Shown: positions 57,571-64,000 of the stretch, piece after piece
How the letters are laid out: each line of letters begins with the position of its first letter
Numbering within the stretch: the first letter of the stretch is position 1
NCBI GenBank assembly: GCA_943735955.1
Contig: OX030960.1
Location: 2,301,402 to 2,365,401 of the forward strand
Source: Piscicola geometra
Lineage: Eukaryota; Annelida; Clitellata; Hirudinida; Piscicolidae
Length of the DNA stretch: 64,000 bases
Reading direction: 5' to 3'
Notes under the pieces: generated by a model
What the model was told of the DNA's origin: nothing
The model's input: the letters and a program-made list of their open reading frames with translations, nothing else
The model's database searches: none
Translations under genes and position numbers: made by a program

Positions 57571-59400
57571 TTAGTGTTCGTCAGAAGGATGGCAATTGTG
57601 TTGGGAAATGTTGCGAAGAGGTGTCTTTTGTATGAGTGTTTTTGGGTATGTGTTGCGAGCGGAGGAATCTGATTTTGTTTGGTCTTTGATTAGGATGGAA
57701 TGTATGTTGTTATATGGGATGCGGCTAGGTTCAGAGATTGTGGTTGTGGAAGTTGTCGCGTTTATGTAGGGTATTAGTGAAGGGTAGTTAGAGTATTTGT
57801 TAGGGAAGAATTTACTGATTGTGTTATGGATGGATTTTGCCGTGACCCATTGGCTGTTTGGGATGAAAATGTCCGATATTGAAGGATATGGTTTTGAGAG
57901 GGTGAGTAGTGCAACTAGTGTGTTGGGAAAGTTGTGTAGGAGTGTGCAGCCTATTGTTATTATGTCTGAGTTGGCGATGGTTTGGGTGGGGTTGAGTAGG
58001 TTTTGGTAGCTAATGCTGTAGGGCAATGTATTGGAAAAGGAGCGGGTGGAGAGAGTGGTTTGTAAAAAGATTTCTGTGTTAGTCGGTGTTTGGCTGGCGC
58101 TTCGTGACGGTGAGGGAAGGAAGGAGTCCTCAAACAGGAAAATGTCATCCAGTATATCGGAGCTGCTAGGGATTGGAGGGATGGTGTATGGTTGTGTTTG
58201 GGAAGGGAAAGGGAGCGGGGGGGGGGGGTGGTGTTGGTGGTTGTGGTGAGTGGTGTTGGGGGGATGGGTTGAGGTGGAGACCTCTGTGGTCGTGTGTAGT
58301 GGAATGTTGAAAGATTTGGGGATATGTGGGTTGGTGGGATGGGTTGAGGTGGAGACCTCTGTGGTCGTGTGTAGTGGGTTTTTGACGGTTGTGGGGATGT
58401 GTGGGTTGGTGAAGTGTGTGGTCTGTGTAAGAGAGGATTTGTAAGGGTTGGAAGAATTGTTGCGAGTGGGTTTGGGACAGGGTTATCTGGTGGATTGGGT
58501 GTGGAGTTTTAGATCGGGAGTGGGGTGGGGTTAGGGCTTGGATTGGGTAGGCAGTTAATGATGGGGTTTGGTATGGTGTTGGGAGTAAGAATTGGGTTAG
58601 GGTAAGGGAAAGGGCCAAGGGTAGGGTTAGGGTTAGGGTTATGGTTAGGAATTGGTGTGGGGGTAGGAGTGGTGAGAATGCGGGTACGAGTGAGGGTCGA
58701 GTTAGAAGGATGATTGGGGATGGGTTTAGGTATGCTGTTAGGAGTTGGTGTTGAGTCGTGGATATGGGTTGGAATGGGGTAAGGGTTAGGGTTAGTGTTA
58801 GGGGAAGAGTTATTGGTGGAGTTGGAGATGAGATTGGCGGTTGGGTTTGGAGTGGGTATCGTGGTGGTGATGATATGGGTATAGGTCGTGGTTGTGTAAC
58901 GGGGGTGGCTGGTGGTGGGGTTTGGGGAGAGGTTTGGAGTGGGGTTTGGGTCTGGTAAGATGGTTCTTCTTTGTCTAACTTGAGGGGGCAATTTTGGGGT
59001 GTTGGATGTGAGGGTTGTGTTGAGAGAGGTTTGTGTTGATTTGGGTGGGCTCGATGGGTTTGTGGTGGGTGGTGCGGTTGGTAGGGAAGGGTTTGTTGTT
59101 GATGTATCGTTTGAGGTAGGTGTTGGATTTCTTGGTGTAGGGGTTGGGGTAAGAGTGGCCTCAGTGAGGTGTTTAAGGAGTGAGTTGAAGGGAGTATTGT
59201 TTTTGGTTTGGGGGTCTAGTGTTTGTATTTTTGTAGATTTTGTTGTGTGTTTTTGTTACTGAGGTTGATGCTGATTGTATGTTGTTATTCTGGTAGGCTA
59301 GTAAGTTAAGACAGAGTATTTTTATGTTTTTTAGGGTTTGATTTTTGAGTGTTGTTATGTGTTCTAGGAAGGCGGAGTCCGGGGTTTCTAGGGCCTTCAT
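57571..59400 (-). pseudogene. PLE upstream ORF region, Pro/Asn/Thr/His-rich, in several frames
   Basis: The minus strand carries frames 59400-59173 (helical: HITTLKNQTLKNIKILCLNL), 58991-58509 (Asn-Pro rich, partly from CCTAAC repeats), 58618-58166 (Gln/His/Thr/Pro-rich with a twofold DHRGLHLNPS repeat) and 58026-57571 (IGCTLLHNF, then QWVTAKSIHNTISKFFPNKY). Frames switch but composition is continuous, and the plus strand is nearly free of C, so this looks like one long coding region with shifts. I recognise no domain. Confidence 0.5.
58560..58800. repeat. Degenerate telomere-like G-rich tract
   Basis: GGGTTAGGG-type words occur many times (58594, 58624-58645, 58780-58795) among related GGGTAAGGG and GGAATTGGG words. 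On the coding strand they read as Asn-Pro repeats. The tract is decayed and interstitial. Confidence 0.7.
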
Positions 59401-59446
59401 TGAGAGATCATCTAAGTGTAGATTTCAAAGAGGTGACAAGGTTATT

Positions 59447-60208
59447 CTATGCTTTTTGTGTTTTTCTGGTGTATGAGTATAATTTAAAGTTTGAGTGCAT
59501 TAGGGAGGTGATTATTTTTTTATTTCGTCTTTGAAGGTGTGTATTGTTTTTATGTTCGGTTGTGTTATGGATGGAGGGGTTTTTTGGGGGTGGTGGTGGG
59601 AGTACTGTGGGTCTTTGTAGATAGGTTGGGGGTACTGGGGAGAATCTTGAATTTGGATAGTATTGTCTTGATGTGTGTGGGCTAAGTTTGCTTTTTTTAT
59701 GGGGTGGATAGTGGTTTCTGAGGGAATTTGAGTTTGATTGGTATCCGGTGGCTAGGAGACTTGGGATGCCATCCTTGTTTATGCTGAAGAGGCGTCTTAT
59801 GGTGTCGTCATTAATGGAGTGTTTTTTTTTGTTTTGATGGTGAGTGGGTGGCGGGGTTTTTTGGGGGAGTTCGATGGGTTGTTTGTTAAGGGGTTCGTTG
59901 GGGTATTCTGTGTAGTGTAGTGTATTTTTCTGGTGTTTGTTGGGGTGTTCTGTGAGGTGTAGTATAGTTCTCTGGTGTTTTTTATAGAGAAGGAAGGTGT
60001 GGGGAAGTGGATGATCGTTTCTGTTATGTTGTGTGTGTTGAGGATAGAACGTGTGGGAGTGTGCCTCACGGTGTCTGCGTATGAAGGGGGGAAGGGGGGA
60101 GGTCGGACCTTGGAGAAGTCTTAGTAAGGACTCTCTTAGGGTTATACAACACAATACAACGACGAGTATTATTAACGTGGCGTAAACCCGTACGGGCTTC
60201 AAGACCAC
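59447..60208 (-). CDS. PLE-cluster ORF of 253 codons with an N-terminal membrane segment
   Basis: The longest uninterrupted non-repetitive frame in the cluster, opening with ATG at 60208. Residues 8-24 (VYATLIILVVVLCCITL) form one hydrophobic segment. The rest is His/Pro/Asn/Lys-rich with an internal repeat (HLTEHPNKHQKN, then HYTEYPNEPLNK) and a Pro run (LPPPPPKNP). A 100-base piece of it is repeated at 55425-55540. It lies upstream of, and on the same strand as, the PLE reverse transcriptase. I do not recognise the family. It may be the first ORF of a large PLE or an unrelated host-like piece. Confidence 0.45.
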   Translation of the reverse strand: MVLKPVRVYATLIILVVVLCCITLRESLLRLLQGPTSPLPPFIRRHREAHSHTFYPQHTQHNRNDHPLPHTFLLYKKHQRTILHLTEHPNKHQKNTLHYTEYPNEPLNKQPIELPQKTPPPTHHQNKKKHSINDDTIRRLFSINKDGIPSLLATGYQSNSNSLRNHYPPHKKSKLSPHTSRQYYPNSRFSPVPPTYLQRPTVLPPPPPKNPSIHNTTEHKNNTHLQRRNKKIITSLMHSNFKLYSYTRKTQKA

Positions 60209-60300
60209 TTGGTTATGGAAAATTTGGTTATAATATTAATGATAGATGAATAAATGGAAAGTATAGGAAAAGTAGGTTATTGAAATTTAACAATAAAATC

Positions 60301-60301
<1 letters not shown>

Positions 60302-60395
<94 letters not shown>
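60302..60395. repeat. (AT)n microsatellite
   Basis: About 45 AT units, followed by ACATATACAC words and more ATATAT. No other features. Confidence 0.97.
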
Positions 60396-60397
<2 letters not shown>

Positions 60398-60639
60398 CAC
60401 ATATAAACACATATATATATATAAAAAATTTAAATAGACAAAATATATATATTTTTTAAAGATTGAAACTGAAATGATAATAACACTAAATTTAAGAAAA
60501 AAAGTAAATATCTATATTATATTATTATGATTATTTTTATTTATTATTATTATTTATTTTACAATTATTATTGACTATTAGTATAAATATAAAAAAGAAT
60601 GAATATGGGAAGCAAGAAATTTATTAATGAAAAATGAGC

Positions 60640-62165
60640 AGTAAATTTGTAAGTTTTTGTTATCGGTCGAACAAGTACGTTTTCAGGGAACGGCTGAATG
60701 TCGCGGTCGAGCTCGGGGATTTGAGTCTATTAGGAAGACTTTTCCAAAGAGTCGGCGCTGCAACAAAAAAGCTACTTGCACCTGCATACGTAGCTCTGTG
60801 GAACTACATCTCTTGACCTAGCAGACCTGAGTATTTCCCTCTGGGGAAGACTTGCTCTCATGACAATGCTACTCGACAAATAATCTGGGCACTCATTAGA
60901 CAGACACTTGTGCATTAACAAGATGTTTTTGTATTCAATTCTATTTTCAACACGAAGCCAGTGAAGCTCCTTGAGAACAGGGCTGATGTGATCATACTTT
61001 CTAGCACCTGTTATGAGCCTAGCTGTGGTGTTGATTATAGACTGAATTTTCTGCAGCTGTGTCATTGGCAACCCAGTAAGAATGATATTGCCATAGTCAA
61101 TTCGACTGATAACCATCTTATGGATCGTATTTGGCGTAAAGAAGCAAAGCAGGTTTGAGTCATCTTGTTCATGTGTGTCGTCATGGTGAGGTCTTTGTCG
61201 AGATAAACTCCTACACTATCGGAAGGAATTATCTCGTTCTGACAAAAGCGAACTGGATCTTTGGGAGTGTGAGTAGAGTTTCGACGGAATGAGAGCCAGA
61301 TAACTTCAGTTTTGCTGGAGTTAAGTTTCAGTTGATTGGCACCCATCCAAGCAGCAATTTCATCATTGCATGATGACACCCTTTCTTGCAGGTCAGCCCG
61401 ATGACCTTTAATGCAATGACCGTAAATCTGGGTGTCATCAGCGTACTGATGAAAAGCGAGCTCATGTCTAGCTGCTATTTTTTCCAAATCTCCAGTGTAC
61501 AAAGAGAACAGTAAAGGACCAAGGACTGAACCTTGGGGGACTCCTACAGCGGAAACCGACATTGTCGATTTTGTCCCACTACAGCGGATGTCAAAACATC
61601 TGTCATTTAAATAGTCCCTAAACCATTCAAACGCAGAGTCAGAAACCATAGGAGATGTGCAGTTTTCGGAGCAGTGTTGCGTGACCTACCAGATCGAAAG
61701 CTGCCGATAGATCAAGCAAAACTAACAATGTAAGCTTACCGTCATCTGCTGCCCTAAAGATGTCTGAAAAGACTTTGGTTATAGCAGTTTCTGTCGAATG
61801 ATGACGACTGTAGGCTGACTGCAAGGGAGGGAAAAGATGAAATTCTGCGGAGAACTAATCTTTCCATGAGTTTGGACAACACCCTCAAGTTTGAAATAGG
61901 CCTGTACGACGAAGTTTCAGTGAGTTTAAGACTTGGCTTCTTGAGCAGTGGCGTGATGTAGGCCGTCTTGAAAGACTTGGAAACCCTGCCTGCCGAAAAA
62001 GACCTGTCGAATAAGCTCACTTAAAAAAGATCAATTATTCCAGATATCTCCTTCAACAACCATGTAGGAACCGGGTCATTTGAGCACGGCTTACTCGGAA
62101 GCCCTTGAATAGCCTTAACTATTTCTTCTTCGTCGACTATGCTGAACCCATCCAAACTGAATGCA
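60640..62165 (-). pseudogene. CR1/L2-type LINE reverse transcriptase
   Basis: Minus-strand frames in order: LDGFSIVDEEEIVKAIQGLP (about 62140), SKSFKTAYITPLLKKPSLKL and SYRPISNLRVLSKLMERLVL (61950-61860), QSAYSRHHSTETAITKVFSD, LLVLLDLSAAFDLVGHATLL (palm Asp, 61720-61670), VGVPQGSVLGPLLFSLYTGD (61550), FHQYADDTQIYG (YADD about 61433-61444), LNSSKTEVIWLSFR and the thumb-like LITGARKYDHISPVLKELHW (61010-60960). Four frames with overlaps show three frameshifts. The endonuclease is absent (5' truncated at about 62165). It sits between two PLE pieces. Confidence 0.88.
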
Positions 62166-62449
62166 AATGTTTCATAGTCATTCAACATGATCACTTTTTG
62201 AGACGTAAAAAATATAAAAATAGGACAGATTTGTTTTCGAGTATTTATTCTTACAAGGACTGCAAATATTTTTGGCTGTTTAACACAGCTTCATCAGGCA
62301 AGGAAGTAGGAATGAAAAATTCGAAAGTAGGAAGTAAGAAATCGGATAGAAAACGAAGTAGAATATATACAGTGTGGGAGGGTTATTTCAAAGAAAATGG
62401 TTGATCAGTATCCGAATAAGATGTTTTTATTATTTTTATCTGTGTGTCT

Positions 62450-62620
62450 GTATATATTCATATTCGCTCAATGCTTCTTTCGAAGCTCATCTTTACTTCG
62501 AGATCTTTGAAGCGTTCTAGTTGGTGCAAACATTTAAGGATGCTCGTGATCTTTTCCTTAGTTTCGCTCTTTTCGGCTTCGTCGCTGCTCGTGTCCGAGT
62601 CAGTTGAAGTGAGTATGTTT
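62450..62620 (-). pseudogene. PLE-associated coiled-coil ORF, N-terminal fragment
   Basis: The minus strand reads ITSILKCLHQLERFKDLEVK, then MSFERSIER, the start of the same ORF as at 41014, cut off at about 62455 where unrelated sequence begins. Its leader extends to 62860 and is followed upstream by a pLTR with ribozyme, TATA and telomere-like motif. Confidence 0.7.
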
Positions 62621-62922
62621 GTTATTTATACTCGCAGTGTGCGAGTTCAGGCTAGAGTTTTGGTACACTCTTCCGCCTCTTCCTCTACCTCTTGCTCCAT
62701 AGTGTACGTTGTATGGTGTATACCTGTTCCTCTGTGTGTGTGTGTCGGTTTGTATGTGTTATCGAACGTTGTCTGATCTTCCGTGTTTTGTAGGCAGCCC
62801 GCTCCTCTCTTGTATGGGGTCTGTGTGTGTATCTATATGCCATGGTTATTTAATGGTATATTTTATCAAGCAAATTAACGTGTTGCAGTCTTTCAGTGTG
62901 GGTCTTCTGGGTCTTCACTCTA

Positions 62923-62969
62923 GGTCTTCTTCCAACTAGTTTGACCTCAGCTTCGTCAGGGATTATGAC
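62923..62969 (-). ncRNA. Candidate hammerhead ribozyme, copy 1 (one core base changed)
   Basis: On the minus strand: stem I side GTC-AUAA-UCC, then CUGACGA, a short stem II/loop (AGCUGAGGU), CAAAC in place of GAAAC, loop UA, GUU as cleavage triplet, then GGA-AGAA-GAC as the other stem I side. The UCC/GGA and GUC/GAC pairs enclose an internal loop as in type I hammerheads. The G-to-C change in GAAA would abolish activity. Stem II has one mismatch. PLEs are known to carry such ribozymes. Confidence 0.65.
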
Positions 62970-63282
62970 TTCTTGTTTTCTTCTCCTTATATAGGCTGGA
63001 TTCGTCTAACCCTAACCCTGACATTCTTTTGGCTAAAATTTGAAATTTTTCATTTATAGCATCAAATATGGACGCAATTTGGTCTTGTTTAATTTATTAA
63101 TTTTATCATTGTCATTGCAATGCAAATATCTTAATAATTCTTCAAATCTGTTGACAGTCTAGCATTGCTCACAGCTAGGTTGTGAGCATGGTCGCTTTGT
63201 TCGCAGTACACCCTGCGGTTTGCCAAAAAACATAGCCTGTCTGGTGTGGGAAATTTTAAAGAATTTTAATTGTTTTAGCTAT
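62935..63282 (-). repeat. PLE pLTR 1 (direct repeat)
   Basis: About 350 bases repeated at 63656-64000 (offset about 724), with a few substitutions and small indels. On the minus strand it contains a Cys motif of PLE type (GVLRTKRPCSQPSCEQC, about 63225-63175), then telomere-like GTCAGGGTTAGGGTTAG (63006-63022), TATA and the ribozyme. Direct terminal repeats are normal for PLEs. Confidence 0.75.
62986..62994 (-). promoter_or_regulatory. TATA box of PLE pLTR 1
   Basis: CTATATAAG on the minus strand about 17 bases upstream of the ribozyme start. The twin is CTATATAAA at 63710-63718. Its position before the ribozyme and leader suits a pLTR promoter. Confidence 0.55.
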
Positions 63283-63539
63283 CATTTCATTGTTAATCAT
63301 GTTGGTGTATAATGAAGTGATGTCAGCCGTAGCTAGTATAAGTTTGTTGTTAGAATTGAAGTGATTAATTATGGTAATTAGGTCGAAACTATTTTTAAGG
63401 TAACTTTGTGTGGTCATTAGTGGGACAAGGTAGTGATTTATGAGTTTGGTAATGTTCGTGGTTTCTGTATTTGTATTGGTGATAATGGGTCTACCAGGTT
63501 GTAATTTGTTTGTCCATTTAGATTTTTCTTTGTGTATTT
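63271..63539 (-). pseudogene. Penelope-like reverse transcriptase fragment, second PLE
   Basis: About 90 codons open on the minus strand: QIHKEKSKWTNKLQPGRPII, then TNTNTETTNITKLINHYLVP, TTQSYLKNSFDLITIINHF, and LATADITSLYTNMINNE with the palm Asp. It aligns with the 56740-56480 part of the first PLE but is clearly divergent, so it is another family member. It is bounded on both sides by the pLTR repeats, so a large internal deletion removed the rest. Confidence 0.85.
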
Positions 63540-63644
63540 GAATGAAGTGATGTTAGCCATAGCTTGTTCTGAAAAAAGTAAAAAATTGAAAGATAAATTA
63601 ATGGTTGGAAGCAGTTGTAAATATGTCAGTGTAAAACAATTGTT

Positions 63645-63692
63645 GGAGTGGCTTCAACTAGTTTCACCTCAGCTTCGTCAGGGAATATGACC
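63645..63692 (-). ncRNA. Candidate hammerhead ribozyme, copy 2 (core complete, stem I weakened)
   Basis: The minus strand has CUGACGA, AGCUGAGGU, GAAAC, UA, GUU in order, so all canonical core elements are present. The base run after the cleavage site is GAAGCC instead of GGAAGAAG, so stem I pairs poorly. Together with copy 1 it defines a consensus in which every conserved element is present. Confidence 0.65.
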
Positions 63693-64000
63693 TCTTGTTT
63701 TTACTCCTCTTTATATAGGCTGGATTCGCCTAACCCTAACCCTGACATTCTTTAGGCTAAAATTTGAAATTTTTCATTTATTGCATCAAATATGGACGCA
63801 ATTTGGTCTTCTTGTTTAATTTATTAATTTTCTCATTGTCATTGCAATGCAAATATCTTAATTCTTCAAATCTGTTGACAGTCAAGCATTGCTCACAGCT
63901 AGGTTGTGAGCATGGTCGCTTTGTTCGCAGTACACCCTGCGGTTTGCCAAAAAAACATAGCCTGTCTGGTGTGGGAAATTTTAAAGAATTTTAATTGTTT
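63656..64000 (-). repeat. PLE pLTR 2 (direct repeat, cut by the window end)
   Basis: Same content as pLTR 1: Cys motif (about 63945-63890), telomere-like motif 63730-63746, TATA 63710 and ribozyme 63645-63692. It may extend past the window. Confidence 0.75.
63710..63718 (-). promoter_or_regulatory. TATA box of PLE pLTR 2
   Basis: CTATATAAA on the minus strand, in the same place relative to the ribozyme as in pLTR 1. Confidence 0.55.

Noticed and set aside
58560..58800. A true telomere or chromosome end
   Set aside because: The TTAGGG-like words are degenerate, short and followed by kilobases of other sequence on both sides. At most this is interstitial telomere-like DNA.
53229..59800. Numerous plus-strand Gly/Val/Trp-rich ORFs
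   Set aside because: The plus strand is GT-rich because the minus strand codes Pro/Thr/His/Asn-rich PLE sequence. The plus frames show no domain.

Overview
The window is from a eukaryote, most likely a bilaterian invertebrate. It holds two genes with clean GT-AG introns, DNA transposons of at least three superfamilies, several LINE clades, a tRNA-derived SINE, Penelope-like elements (PLEs) and kilobase-scale trinucleotide arrays in an AT-rich background. I cannot name the species. There is no prokaryotic operon, CRISPR array, phage or virus. TTAGGG-like motifs occur, but only as short or decayed pieces tied to the PLEs, so they do not prove a chromosome end.

Only two intact host genes are supported. 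On the minus strand, 10270 to 8243, seven exons in phase encode a 255-residue secreted trypsin-fold protein. Its catalytic His and Ser are replaced (Arg and Glu) and the activation Arg is missing, so it is a serine-protease homologue without protease chemistry. On the plus strand, 19072 to 25208, twelve exons encode a 620-residue secreted single-domain angiotensin-converting enzyme (M2 peptidyl-dipeptidase). The zinc site is intact and two introns appear to be GC-AG.

Layout. 0.2-1.5 kb: piggyBac deletion derivative with TTAA target duplications inside a 16-bp minisatellite. 1.7-5.6 kb: RTE LINE debris plus a dispersed repeat called here family X. 6.1-6.8 kb: a broken transposon-associated reading frame. 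8.2-10.3 kb: the protease homologue. 10.7-11.0 kb: a (TAC)n array. 12.2-17.3 kb: a nested complex of RNase H LINE, SINE and hAT. 19.1-25.2 kb: ACE, bracketed by inverted copies of a repeat called here family Y. 26.7-30.8 kb: a roughly 4-kb palindrome of two hAT copies. 32.2-35.0 kb: RTE reverse transcriptase, two SINEs and a 1-kb (GTA)n array. 36.0-41.5 and 47.8-53.2 kb: a nearly identical 5.47-kb duplication, with an internally deleted RTE LINE and family X between the copies. 53.2-64.0 kb: a cluster of minus-strand PLE copies interrupted by a CR1/L2-type LINE.

The PLE cluster is the most unusual part. It shows a PLE reverse transcriptase with YIDD box, a low-complexity upstream ORF with a membrane segment, and a repeated coiled-coil ORF. 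It also has direct-repeat pLTRs in which a telomere-like G-rich motif, a TATA box and a candidate hammerhead ribozyme lie in a row. The mobile genes are nearly all broken by stops, frameshifts or deletions.
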